Assembly (NCBI RefSeq): GCF_014206975.1
Contig: NZ_JACHOU010000003.1
Location: 310,001 to 374,000, forward strand
DNA: 64,000 bases
Direction: 5' to 3'
DNA from: Aminobacter aganoensis
GTDB lineage: Bacteria; Pseudomonadota; Alphaproteobacteria; Rhizobiales; Rhizobiaceae
Shown: positions 1-7,353 of the stretch, piece by piece
How positions within the stretch are numbered: position 1 is the stretch's first letter
Layout: each line of letters begins with the position of its first letter
The notes under the pieces: model-generated
Database searches by the model: none
Told to the model about the DNA's origin: nothing
The model's input: only the letters and a program-made list of their open reading frames with translations
Position numbers and translations under genes: made by a program

Positions 1-875
1 TCGAGGACCTGCGCGCCGCCATGGGCAAGCTGCGCCTCAACGACGCCAGCTTCTCCTTCGAGATGGAAACCTCGGCCGCCCTCGGCTTCGGCTTCCGCTG
101 CGGCTTCCTCGGCCTCCTGCACCTCGAGATCATCCAGGAGCGGCTCGAGCGCGAGTTCAACCTCGACCTGATCGCCACCGCCCCGTCCGTCGTCTACCGC
201 ATGAACCTCAACGACGGTTCGACCAAGGAACTGCACAACCCCGCCGACATGCCCGACGTGGTCAAGATCGCCTCGATCGAGGAGCCGTGGATCCGCGCCA
301 CCATCCTCACCCCCGACGACTATCTCGGCTCGATCCTCAAGCTCTGCCAGGAGCGCCGCGGCATCCAGGCCGACCTGTCCTATGTCGGCAAGCGCGCCAT
401 GCTGGTCTACGACCTGCCGCTCAACGAGGTGGTGTTCGACTTCTACGACCGCTTGAAGTCGATCTCCAAGGGCTACGCCTCCTTCGACTACCACCTCACC
501 GACTACAAGGAAGGCGACCTCGTCAAGATGTCTATCCTGGTCAACGAGGAGCCTGTCGACGCGCTCTCCATGCTCGTCCACCGCACCGCAGCCGAAAAGC
601 GCGGCCGCGTCATGGTCGAGAAGCTGAAGGAGCTGATCCCGCAGCACATGTTCAAGATCCCGGTCCAGGCCGCCATCGGCGGCAAGGTCATTGCGCGTGA
701 GACCATCTCGGCGCTGCGCAAGGACGTCACCGCCAAGTGCTACGGCGGCGACGTCACCCGCAAGCGCAAGCTGCTCGAGAAGCAGAAAGAGGGCAAGAAG
801 CGCATGCGCCAGTTCGGCAAGGTCGACATCCCGCAGGAAGCGTTTATTCAGGCGCTGAAGATGGGCGATAACTAG
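1..875 (+). CDS. lepA: Elongation factor 4 (LepA), C-terminal part, 5' truncated by window edge
   Basis: This is the 3' end of lepA, the ribosome-bound GTPase that acts on stalled or mistranslocated ribosomes at the cytoplasmic face of the membrane. The reading frame is open from base 3, so the start and the whole G domain lie before the window. The visible 290 residues cover the end of domain II/III ([16 protein letters not shown]), the EF-G-domain-V-like region ([17 protein letters not shown]) and the LepA-specific C-terminal domain ([20 protein letters not shown]), which is diagnostic against EF-G. The end QALKMGDN is typical. An intergenic palindrome follows directly and may act as the transcript end. 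Confidence 0.97.
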   Translation, partial: EDLRAAMGKLRLNDASFSFEMETSAALGFGFRCGFLGLLHLEIIQERLEREFNLDLIATAPSVVYRMNLNDGSTKELHNPADMPDVVKIASIEEPWIRATILTPDDYLGSILKLCQERRGIQADLSYVGKRAMLVYDLPLNEVVFDFYDRLKSISKGYASFDYHLTDYKEGDLVKMSILVNEEPVDALSMLVHRTAAEKRGRVMVEKLKELIPQHMFKIPVQAAIGGKVIARETISALRKDVTAKCYGGDVTRKRKLLEKQKEGKKRMRQFGKVDIPQEAFIQALKMGDN

Positions 876-881
876 CACTGC

Positions 882-958
882 CCTTACCCTCCCCCTTGTG
901 GGGAGGGTGGCGGCGCAGCCGCCGGGTGGGGGTTAGGCCCGCAGGGCCGGATGAGGGG
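882..958. repeat. Intergenic palindromic repeat after lepA
   Basis: Two nested inverted repeats are visible: CCCTCCCC/GGGGAGGG around TTGT at about 888-908, then GGCGGC/GCCGCC at about 909-924, followed by a GATGAGGGG tail. The same style of palindrome (stem, then GGATGAGGGG) recurs at 20469-20515, so it belongs to a dispersed family of the kind common in Rhizobiales. It may help terminate lepA transcription, but no U-run follows. Confidence 0.6.
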
Positions 959-1018
959 CAGTGCTACCTCACCAACCAAGCTTCGTCGCAGATCAGCGGT
1001 GCACGTCGATGACGGGCT

Positions 1019-1154
1019 CCCCCAAAACCCTCATGGTGAGCCGTGAGCTTGTCGAACGGTCGAACCATGACGTTTTGGGGCGTCCAGAATATGGCGCCTT
1101 GCGCCCTCGTGGTTCGACAGGCTCACCATGAGGGCTACTGGAGCGCCTTCGCCT
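1019..1154. repeat. Composite palindromic repeat, copy A
   Basis: The unit consists of an outer inverted repeat CCCAAAAC / GTTTTGGGG enclosing CTCATGGTGAGC and GTCGAACCATGA, then GGCGCC, then a second palindrome reading CCCTCGTGGTTCGACAGG then CTCACCATGAGGG, ending GCGCCTTCGCCT. A nearly identical copy in the same orientation lies at 1749-1868, so two direct copies bracket the GIY-YIG gene. Partial copies lie at 1206-1264 and 1280-1310. This is seen directly in the sequence. Confidence 0.8.
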
Positions 1155-1205
1155 GCCACGGCCGTCTTCCCTCTGAGTCGCGACGACCCAGAACTTTACG
1201 CAACC

Positions 1206-1310
1206 CACCCAAAACACTCGTGGTTGCCGTGAGCTTGGGACGGTCGAACCACGAGGGTCTTGGGGCCGCCGCACCCACCGCCCTCATGGTGAGCCTGTCG
1301 AACCATCCGA
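1206..1310. repeat. Partial copies of the same palindromic repeat, overlapping the GIY-YIG gene 3' end
   Basis: A degenerate unit (CCCAAAACACTCGTGGT ... GTCGAACCACGAGGGTCTTGGGG) at about 1206-1264 is followed by a half-unit CCCTCATGGTGAGCCTGTCG at 1281-1300. The half-unit runs into the 3' end of the minus-strand GIY-YIG gene and supplies its stop codon (TCA at 1284-1286 on the plus strand). Confidence 0.7.
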
Positions 1311-1649
1311 ATCCGGTCCATCATCGCCTTCGCCCGAACGCTTCCACCACGGCGTGAACTCAACCCCTTGCCGGTTCTTCGCCAATTCCGGCAGCCTCTC
1401 ATAGGCCAGCGCAATCAGCGCTTCCTTCTTGGCACGCGTCCAGCCCTTGATCTGCCGTTCGCGCTCGATCGCCTCGACGATCCGGTCATATGTTTCGGTA
1501 AACACCAGCGTCACCGGTCGCCGCTTGGCGGTGTAGCCGTCATGGAGACCTTCGTTGTGCTCCCACACCCGCGCCTCGATCTCCTGCTTGGTCAGGCCGG
1601 TGTAATAGGAGCCATCCGCGCAGCGCAGGATGTAGACGGTGACTTCCAT
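1284..1649 (-). CDS. Small GIY-YIG nuclease (URI/YhbQ-like family)
   Basis: A 121-residue single-domain GIY-YIG endonuclease-like protein. Visible family features are the paired strands VYILRC (5-10) and YYTG (15-18), Arg27 and His31 in the helix EARVWEH, and the helix AIERERQIKGWTRAKK typical of the URI subfamily. Real targets of these small bacterial members are mostly unknown; DNA cleavage is inferred from the family. The start is the ATG before EVTVYIL. The core domain ends near residue 105, and the last 15 or so residues (GDDGPDSDGSTGSP) and the stop are encoded by a palindromic repeat, so the C terminus looks rewritten by repeat insertion. Direct copies of a composite repeat bracket the gene. 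It stands alone, with no operon partner. Confidence 0.85.
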   Translation of the reverse strand: MEVTVYILRCADGSYYTGLTKQEIEARVWEHNEGLHDGYTAKRRPVTLVFTETYDRIVEAIERERQIKGWTRAKKEALIALAYERLPELAKNRQGVEFTPWWKRSGEGDDGPDSDGSTGSP

Positions 1650-1687
1650 GCGTGCAGCCTCCGCAAAAATGCAGTGCTGGTCCCAGC

Positions 1688-1735
1688 GCAGCCCTCATCC
1701 TGAGCTTGTCGAAGGATGGGCCTGTCGAAGGATGA
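1688..1735. repeat. Dispersed repeat unit (GTCGAAGGATG type)
   Basis: CCTCATCCTGAGCTTGTCG is followed by two GTCGAAGGATG copies, a variant of the neighbouring palindromic family. It lies just upstream of the minus-strand GIY-YIG start, so it occupies its promoter-proximal side. Confidence 0.6.
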
Positions 1736-1748
1736 CCTGCGTGCGCCA

Positions 1749-1868
1749 CCCCCAAAACCCTCATGGTGAGCCTGTCGAACCATGACGTTTTGGGGCGTGC
1801 AGGATATGGCGCCCAGCGCCCTCGTTGTTCGACAGGCTCACAGTGAGGGCTACTGCGGCGCCTCCGCC
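1749..1868. repeat. Composite palindromic repeat, copy B
   Basis: Same order of blocks as 1019-1154: the CCCAAAACCCTCATGGTGAG arm, GTCGAACCATGACGTTTTGG, then ATATGGCGCC, then CCCTCGTTGTTCGACAGGCT and TGAGGGCTACTG, ending GCGCCTCCGCCT. Identity is high over about 120 bp with a few substitutions and one small deletion relative to copy A. A further degraded trace (GGTTCGACACGTTCACTATG) is at about 1949-1968. Confidence 0.8.
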
Positions 1869-2062
1869 TCTCAATCGCTTTCTTCTTAGCGGGGGGACGG
1901 CAGTGCAGATGCCGGGCGAAGGCTGAGTAAGTGCTTGGTGCTCTCTTGGTTCGACACGTTCACTATGAAGGCCACCGAGGGGGCGTTACGGGTTTGGAAT
2001 TTGGCGCGCTGCTATGATCCCGCGAGCCGATTCTACTTAAGCTCTACTGACGGGGGGGCGCG

Positions 2063-2869
2063 TTGTCTGAAAAAGCTGACAAATTTTCAAAGGAACTGGA
2101 TGAGCTGGTGGAGCGCGGCGATATGCTTCACATGGCAATGCAACATATGTGCCGTCCAAACGAATTTAAGAGTCAGGTCGAGAAGGCGTTCGGCAAAGAT
2201 AAAGTCGATGGGTATTTTAAGAAATTGCCTGTGTTCAAATCAGAATATCAAGGATGGTTCTCTAAAGCGCAGGCTGTAGTTAAGCAAATACTTCCGGATC
2301 GCCTTAAAGATTTCAACTCATTTTATGAATACACGAAGATAAGAAAGGAAATTACCTTCGAGAATTACATGATCAGAGATGCCTTGCAGGGGCTTACCAT
2401 TCGATGGGGAGGGGAAATACAAGTAGATAGTAGCGCGGCGATACCAGAATTTGTGCAACAACTTAACATCGTCAAGGCGGCAAGGGCTGCGCTTGGGAGC
2501 CGATTGCTTGAACTAAGAAGTGTACTACAAGCGGACCTATTTGATAGTGAAGTCGAGAGCGCAAAGGCGTTGGCGAAAGCGGGATATCTGCGAGCGGCCG
2601 GAGCTATTTGCGGAGTTGTAATCGAAAAGCACCTTACGCAAACCTGCGATTCGCACGGCATTTCCATTCGAAAAAAACATCCCGGAATATCCGATTTGAA
2701 TCAGCTGCTTCGCGAGAATGACACCATCACCGTGCCGCAATGGCGGTTCAACCAGCATCTTGCCGACATTAGGAATCTTTGCGACCATTCGAAAGGTCGT
2801 GAGCCAACAAAGGAAGAAATAGAAGACCTCCTTTCTGGAACAGAAAAAATATTGAAGACAATTTTCTAG
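2063..2869 (+). CDS. HEPN-like domain protein of unknown function
   Basis: A 268-residue protein without signal peptide or membrane segment. The N-terminal about 125 residues are charged and helical and I do not recognise them. The C-terminal part (about 165-268) looks like a HEPN/DUF4145-type helical bundle: a long helix SAKALAKAGYLRAAGA, then RNLCDH at 237-242, which fits the R-x4-H motif of HEPN ribonucleases, then SKGREPTKEEIEDLLSGTE, the usual ending after the motif. HEPN proteins are often RNases of toxin or defence systems; that role is inference here. The start chosen is TTG at 2063, with a G-rich stretch just upstream. G+C is visibly lower than in neighbours, and rare AT-rich codons (AAA, ATA, TTT, AGA) are frequent, suggesting transfer. 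It is 43 bp upstream of the next gene. Confidence 0.7.
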   Translation: MSEKADKFSKELDELVERGDMLHMAMQHMCRPNEFKSQVEKAFGKDKVDGYFKKLPVFKSEYQGWFSKAQAVVKQILPDRLKDFNSFYEYTKIRKEITFENYMIRDALQGLTIRWGGEIQVDSSAAIPEFVQQLNIVKAARAALGSRLLELRSVLQADLFDSEVESAKALAKAGYLRAAGAICGVVIEKHLTQTCDSHGISIRKKHPGISDLNQLLRENDTITVPQWRFNQHLADIRNLCDHSKGREPTKEEIEDLLSGTEKILKTIF

Positions 2870-2912
2870 GCGTCGGCAAGCTAACTATTTCTGCATAGTA
2901 GAGGGGATCAAG

Positions 2913-3512
2913 TTGGAATGGTTGGGTGGCTTCGTTTTGGGGTTTGTCGCGGATATTTTTCGTTCAGTTTTCATCCCCACAAGCACCGAATGGATTAATC
3001 GCATTATTCCCTCCGCGCGCAGGAAGGCGAACGTTGAGGAAAATATTCTGACGCTAAGCATAATGGAAAAGCTCAAATCTGTGGGAAAAGACCCGGATTT
3101 GGTGAAGTACGCTCGCGATGATGCCGCTCAGTTCATGAGCGTTCTCAGCAGCCAACAAGAAGCGTTCGTTGAAAACGCCATTGAAGTTATCGACAGCACC
3201 CATATGACGCAGGCCGAAATGAATGTGGAGGCAGGACGCCGCGCGGACGTCGCAAGACAACAGATGGAACGTGCCGTCATCGCGTTGGAGCGCTCAGGCT
3301 GGATTAGCGCAGCGCAAGCATCGGCGCTCGAAGAAGCTCAGGAACGTTGGGAAAAGTATGCTCATACCCAGGCCAAGTTTGCTGCAGCCGAGTTTGAGGG
3401 CGGCTCCATGGCGCCTCTCGCTTACGCCAGCGAACTGGAATCCGCTACCGTGAGTCGGACTGGTGAACTGAAGCGCATGCTAGAAGAAATGCGCGAGCGC
3501 TACGACGACTAG
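2913..3512 (+). CDS. Membrane-anchored protein with LprI-like (DUF1311) C-terminal region
   Basis: A 199-residue protein. Residues 1-22 (EWLGGFVLGFVADIFRSVF) form one hydrophobic N-terminal segment, probably an anchor or uncleaved signal. The middle is charged helical sequence. The C-terminal segment from about 135 (EEAQERWEKYAHTQAKFAAA, FEGGSMAPLAYASELESAT, TGELKRMLEEM) follows the pattern of the lysozyme-inhibitor LprI N-terminal domain (DUF1311), but the usual cysteines are absent. The start is TTG at 2913 behind GAGGGG at 2901-2906 with good spacing. It lies 43 bp after the HEPN-like gene on the same strand with similarly lowered G+C, so the two probably form a cassette. The function is unknown; a periplasmic LprI-like role would require export. 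Confidence 0.65.
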   Translation: MEWLGGFVLGFVADIFRSVFIPTSTEWINRIIPSARRKANVEENILTLSIMEKLKSVGKDPDLVKYARDDAAQFMSVLSSQQEAFVENAIEVIDSTHMTQAEMNVEAGRRADVARQQMERAVIALERSGWISAAQASALEEAQERWEKYAHTQAKFAAAEFEGGSMAPLAYASELESATVSRTGELKRMLEEMRERYDD

Positions 3513-3572
3513 TAGTGTCGCCAGTTCGGTCGACGGCGAGTTCAAGGACCGATCTACGCACGACCCTTTCAC

Positions 3573-3735
3573 CTCCCAAACCGCATCACCCAATTCACCT
3601 CCCACGTCTCGCCGCCGTCATCGCCTGTTCCCAGCGCGGTTCCTCCCCACCCGTCCAGACAAACCGCACGCGCACTGGCACCCCACCCTCGACATCGTCG
3701 CCATAAAACACGCCACGGCTGACAGGCTTCCGTCA
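3573..3735 (-). pseudogene. Frameshifted C-terminal remnant of a conserved hypothetical protein
   Basis: Read on the minus strand, one frame gives VFYGDDVEGGVPVRV followed by RFVWTGGEEPRWEQA, and the next frame continues with GDDGGETWEVNWVMRFGR and a stop at 3573-3575. The two halves join naturally into one typical C terminus (RWEQA, then DDGGETWEVNWVM), so a small deletion near 3620-3626 has broken the frame. An in-frame TGA precedes the remnant near 3733-3735, so the N-terminal part is lost. From memory the ending resembles uncharacterised rhizobial DUF1579-type proteins; this assignment is tentative, the frameshift is directly visible. Confidence 0.55.
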
Positions 3736-3824
3736 GCAGTTGTCAGGGGCGGCTTGACCAAATCCAGGCGGCAGGCTCATCTGCCGCCGCGATCCCGCCA
3801 CACCTTCCGCCTAACGCCCGCTCC

Positions 3825-4007
3825 ATGAAACCGCTCGCCGTCCTCCTTGCCCTGGCCATCCTGCCCGCCTGCGCTGCCCGTGCGCCCGTGCCCCCCGCGC
3901 CGGTGGCCGCGCCCCGGCCGGTGGTCGAGCAACCCGCCGTCGAACCGCTGCCGGCAGGGGTAAAACCGCTCACCGTCGAGCAGGACGAGCAGATTTCGCA
4001 GGGCTGA
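3825..4007 (+). CDS. Small proline-rich lipoprotein
   Basis: A 60-residue product with a clear lipoprotein signal: MKPLAVLLALAILPAC, lipobox LPAC with the modified Cys at 16. It is followed by a Pro/Ala/Val-rich linker (PVPPAPVAAPRPVVEQP) and a short acidic tail. Size and composition resemble Rz1-type spanin lipoproteins or small envelope linkers, but no Rz partner is visible nearby, so I give no function. It stands between a gene remnant and a MITE-like element, with no strong Shine-Dalgarno sequence. Confidence 0.5.
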   Translation: MKPLAVLLALAILPACAARAPVPPAPVAAPRPVVEQPAVEPLPAGVKPLTVEQDEQISQG

Positions 4008-4063
4008 GCGGGGGAGAATTTCTCCACGGGTTTGAAGAGTTTTTCGATTTTCTGGGATGCTGT

Positions 4064-4252
4064 GATCCTTCGCACCCCCCTCTGCCCTGCCGGGCATCTC
4101 CCCCGCAAGGGGGGAGATCAGGCTGTCATCGCGTCTCCGCCAAGCCGCTGACCTCGCAAGGAAATTCTCGCCGCCTGGCCCGCGGGCGACGAGATTAATC
4201 TCCCTCCTTGTGGGGGAGATGCCCGGCAGGGCAGAGGGGGGTGCGAAGGATC
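4064..4252. mobile_element. MITE-like element, about 190 bp with long terminal inverted repeats (copy 1)
   Basis: The left arm starts GATCCTTCGCACCCCCCTCT and the right arm is its reverse complement, ending AGAGGGGGGTGCGAAGGATC. The arms are about 55 bp and include the sub-palindrome ATCTCCCCC/GGGGGAGAT and the block CTGCCCTGCCGGGCAT. About 75 bp of unique sequence lie between. A second copy of the same architecture is at 9582-9775. No coding sequence. It resembles rhizobial intergenic mosaic elements in style; membership of a named family is not established here. Confidence 0.75.
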
Positions 4253-4715
4253 TCGGTATGGGCCATTTGCGGGCTCCACCCCCGTGAACATCCGCGCCCC
4301 TTTCTCCACGCCCCCAGAAACCTGCCCCATAATCCATCCCGTCCCTGCCATGGGAACACCGGTCATGACGGTGATTGCGTGGGCAGGGGCCGGCGCCTCC
4401 GGCGATGGGCCAGCGTAGCCCGCCGCCCGGGGAGGTTCCGTCCAAGGGTTCCCCTCCGGGCACTACGGCCCGGGTGCGCTGGACGATGCGCTAGTGGGGG
4501 CACAGGCGAAAATGCCCGCGCCCCGGAAGCGGAACGGACGGGATCAGAAATCGCCGGACGGGCGGTCGCGAGACCGCGCCTCTATCAACCCGAGCGGCCC
4601 CGCGACCGCCCGTCTTCCCACCTCTCAATGGCCAGACCGGAAACGGGGCGTGGCAAGGCCGGCACTTGCCTTCTCCCTCTGTAGGAGAAGGAAACCCCCA
4701 CCCCAAGGAGCCCCC
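4253..4715. other. Intergenic stretch with no supported gene; leader hairpin at its end
   Basis: No reading frame here shows recognisable protein features. The only structure seen is CCTTCTCC/GGAGAAGG with a 7-base loop at 4669-4691, 25 bases before the next start codon, so it would lie in that gene's leader. Confidence 0.5.
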
Positions 4716-5090
4716 ATGAGCGACCAACCAAAATCCTGGCACCCCACCTTCGAGCCGAGAAATTTCCCGCGCCGCGCGGAAACCGACGCGCAATGGGCCT
4801 GCGTGCTGCGCGACCAGCGGGAGCATGCCGAGGCCAAGGGCATCTATCTCGGCCTGTTCCAGCTGCTCGCCGCCCATCGCGGTTTTGTCCGCACCTGCCC
4901 GTTGCGCGGCTGCCGGCGCTTGGGCCGCTGCACCGGCCGCCGCGCCGAGGACGACTGGTCGTTCCCCTTCAGGCCGTTCATCCCGCCCTGCGTGCCGCTC
5001 GATGCCGACCTTGTCGAGGAGCTGCGCGCCGAGATCCGCGCCGAAACCGACCGTATGGTCGCCGGCCTCGAGGCGCGGGGCGATGGCTGA
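4716..5090 (+). CDS. Conserved-looking hypothetical protein with a Cys cluster
   Basis: A 124-residue product, MSDQPKSWHPTFEPRNFPRR at its start. The ATG at 4716 is chosen because AAGGAG lies at 4705-4710 with 5-base spacing; the frame is open further upstream but without a site. Three cysteines are grouped as C-x4-C-x5-C (CPLRGCRRLGRC), a possible metal or redox site, followed by an aromatic/Pro region (DDWSFPFRPFIPPC) with a fourth Cys and an acidic C-terminal helix. No signal peptide or membrane segment. I do not recognise the family. It precedes the HyuA-like gene by 89 bp on the same strand. Confidence 0.7.
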   Translation: MSDQPKSWHPTFEPRNFPRRAETDAQWACVLRDQREHAEAKGIYLGLFQLLAAHRGFVRTCPLRGCRRLGRCTGRRAEDDWSFPFRPFIPPCVPLDADLVEELRAEIRAETDRMVAGLEARGDG

Positions 5091-5179
5091 CCCCGTCGTT
5101 TCGGGCGGCTGGCCAATTTTCCTTTGGCCGGCATATCGGCTAAGCGGGACGGAGATTAGGAACTCCGGAACACCAGCGC

Positions 5180-7204
5180 ATGCACGCCAGCCACCACGCC
5201 CCGCTTTTCCTCGGCATCGACACCGGCGGCACCTACACCGACGCCGTGCTGTGGTCGGAGGCGCATTCGCCGCAGGGCACGGTGCTGGCCAAGGCCAAGT
5301 CGCTGACCACCCGCCACGACCTTGCCGAGGGCATTTCGGGCGCGGTCGACGCGGTGCTCGACCGGGCGGGCGTCAACCCCGCCGCCATCAAGCTGGTGTC
5401 GATGTCGACCACGCTCGCCACCAACGCGCTTGTCGAGGGCCAGGGCGGGCGTGTCGCGCTCGTCATGGTCGGCTTTTCCGAGGCCGACCTTGGCCGCGAC
5501 GGGCTCAGGACCGCGCTCGGCTCCGACCCGCTGGTGCTGTGCGAGGGCGGCCACGACGTCCACGGCAATGCCCGGCCCCTCGACCTCGCGCCGCTCGAGG
5601 CGGCCTTGCCCGAGCTCGAAAAATCCGTCTCGGGCTTTGCCGTCTGCGCCTATTTCGCCACCCGCAACCCGGCCCACGAGATCGCCGCGCGCGACCTGAT
5701 CCGGCAAAAAACCGGCCTGCCCGTCACTGCCAGCCACGAGCTGTCGGCCAAGCTCGGCGGCCCGCGCCGGGCGCTGACCACCTTGCTCAACGCCCGCCTG
5801 ATCTCGATGATCGACCGCCTCGTCGCCGCGACCGAAGGCTTCCTCAAAAAGCGCAACATCGTTGCCCCGCTGATGGTGGTGCGCGGCGACGGCGCGCTGG
5901 TCTCGGCCGAATTCGCCCGCCAGCGCCCGATCGAGACCATCCTGTCCGGCCCCGCCGCCAGCCTCGTCGGCGCCCGCCACATGACCGGGCTCGACAATGC
6001 GGTGGTCTCCGACATCGGCGGCACCACCACCGACGTCGCTGTGCTCGACCATGGCCGCCCGCGGCTCGATCCCGAGGGCGCAACCGTCGGCGGCTTCCGC
6101 ACCATGGTCGAGGCGGTCGCCATGCGCACCTTCGGCCTCGGCGGCGATTCCGAGGTGGCGCTGGAAGAGGGCGGGCTGAAGCCCAGAATGTCGCTCGGCC
6201 CGCGCCGCGTCGTGCCGCTGGCGCTTGCCGGCATGGTCCATGGCGAGGCGGTGACGGCGGAGCTGGAGCGCCAGCTGCGCGCCCCCAATCCCGGCCGCCT
6301 CGACGGCCGCTTCGCCGTCCGCACCGGCGTGCCGGAACGGCTCGCCGCCGGCCTGACCGCGCCCGAGGCCAGGCTCTACGACCAGATAGGCACCGTGCCG
6401 CTGCCGGTCGACCGCCTGCTCACCTCCAACGCCCAGAACGCCACGCTCAACCGGCTGGTGTCGCGCGGGCTGGTCCATGTCGTCGGCTTCACGCCCTCGG
6501 ATGCCGCCCATGTGCTCGGCCGCCAGGCGAACTGGGACGAGGCCGCCGCACGGCTCGGCGCCGAGCTGTTCGCCCGCAAGCGCGACGGCCGTGGCCAGCC
6601 GATCGCGGCGAGCCCGGAAGCGCTGTCCGAGCGTGTGCTGGCGACGCTCACCCGCCTGTCGGCGGAAGTCATCCTCGAGACCGCCTTCGCCGAGGACGGG
6701 CTCGACGGTGCCGCGACCGTTGCGCATGCGCTGGTGCAGCGCGCGGTCGATTCCCATCCCGGCATCGCGCGTTTCGCGGTCGCGCTCGACCGACCGGTGA
6801 TCGGCCTCGGCGCTTCCGCCCCGCTGCATTATGCCGGCCTGCCGCCGCTGGTCGGCAACGAATGCGTGGTGCCCGAGGACACCGACGTCGCCAATGCGCT
6901 GGGTGCGGTTGTCGGCCAGGTCCGCGTCACCGCCGAGGCCCGCGTCAGCCAGCCCAAGGAGGGGCTGTTTAGGGTGGCGGTCGGCGAGCTCGTGCGCGAC
7001 TTCGTCGACGAGGACGCGGCAATGGCGCTGGCCGAAGCCGAGGTGCGCGCCATCGTCGCCGCCAAGGCGCGCGATGCCGGCACCGATGCCGCCGAGATCG
7101 AGGTGACGGCCGACTTCAAGGTCTCGACGGTCGAGGGCCAGCGCATGTTCATCGAGGCGCATGTGCTGGCGATTGCCGCGGGCAGGCCCAGGATCGCGGT
7201 TTGA
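5180..7204 (+). CDS. Hydantoinase/oxoprolinase family protein (HyuA-like), stand-alone
   Basis: A 674-residue protein of the ATP-dependent hydantoinase A/5-oxoprolinase/acetone carboxylase beta superfamily, which uses an actin/Hsp70-like ATPase fold for ring opening or carboxylation. The N-terminal phosphate-binding loop GIDTGGTYTD is at 12-21 and the second SDIGGTTTDV at about 277-286, both diagnostic. VSMSTTLATNALVEG matches the conserved hydant_A_N segment. Length fits HyuA alone. No HyuB partner gene flanks it, so it is a solo member and its substrate cannot be told from context; such solo rhizobial genes are usually left as hydantoinase/oxoprolinase family. The start is the ATG at 5180. 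Confidence 0.9.
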   Translation: MHASHHAPLFLGIDTGGTYTDAVLWSEAHSPQGTVLAKAKSLTTRHDLAEGISGAVDAVLDRAGVNPAAIKLVSMSTTLATNALVEGQGGRVALVMVGFSEADLGRDGLRTALGSDPLVLCEGGHDVHGNARPLDLAPLEAALPELEKSVSGFAVCAYFATRNPAHEIAARDLIRQKTGLPVTASHELSAKLGGPRRALTTLLNARLISMIDRLVAATEGFLKKRNIVAPLMVVRGDGALVSAEFARQRPIETILSGPAASLVGARHMTGLDNAVVSDIGGTTTDVAVLDHGRPRLDPEGATVGGFRTMVEAVAMRTFGLGGDSEVALEEGGLKPRMSLGPRRVVPLALAGMVHGEAVTAELERQLRAPNPGRLDGRFAVRTGVPERLAAGLTAPEARLYDQIGTVPLPVDRLLTSNAQNATLNRLVSRGLVHVVGFTPSDAAHVLGRQANWDEAAARLGAELFARKRDGRGQPIAASPEALSERVLATLTRLSAEVILETAFAEDGLDGAATVAHALVQRAVDSHPGIARFAVALDRPVIGLGASAPLHYAGLPPLVGNECVVPEDTDVANALGAVVGQVRVTAEARVSQPKEGLFRVAVGELVRDFVDEDAAMALAEAEVRAIVAAKARDAGTDAAEIEVTADFKVSTVEGQRMFIEAHVLAIAAGRPRIAV

Positions 7205-7353
7205 CGGCTAAATCGATTTGCGGCGGCGCGCCGGGTGGCAATCTATGCTGCCTTGCAACATTGGACGAATTGACCCTGCGGGCTTTGCATGCCAAACGCC
7301 CGAAAACCTTGTTTTGAACGCCCCTGCGGCGCCGGAATTCTGGAGCGCAAGAT

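Noticed and set aside
1043-1357. 104-codon plus-strand frame across the repeats
   Set aside because: It is translated palindromic repeat with no coding character.
4825-7162. Very long open frames of 668 and 715 codons opposite or overlapping the HyuA-like gene
   Set aside because: They are Arg/Pro/Ala-rich translations of the alternative frames of G+C-rich coding DNA, without family motifs; the HyuA frame has clear ATPase motifs.
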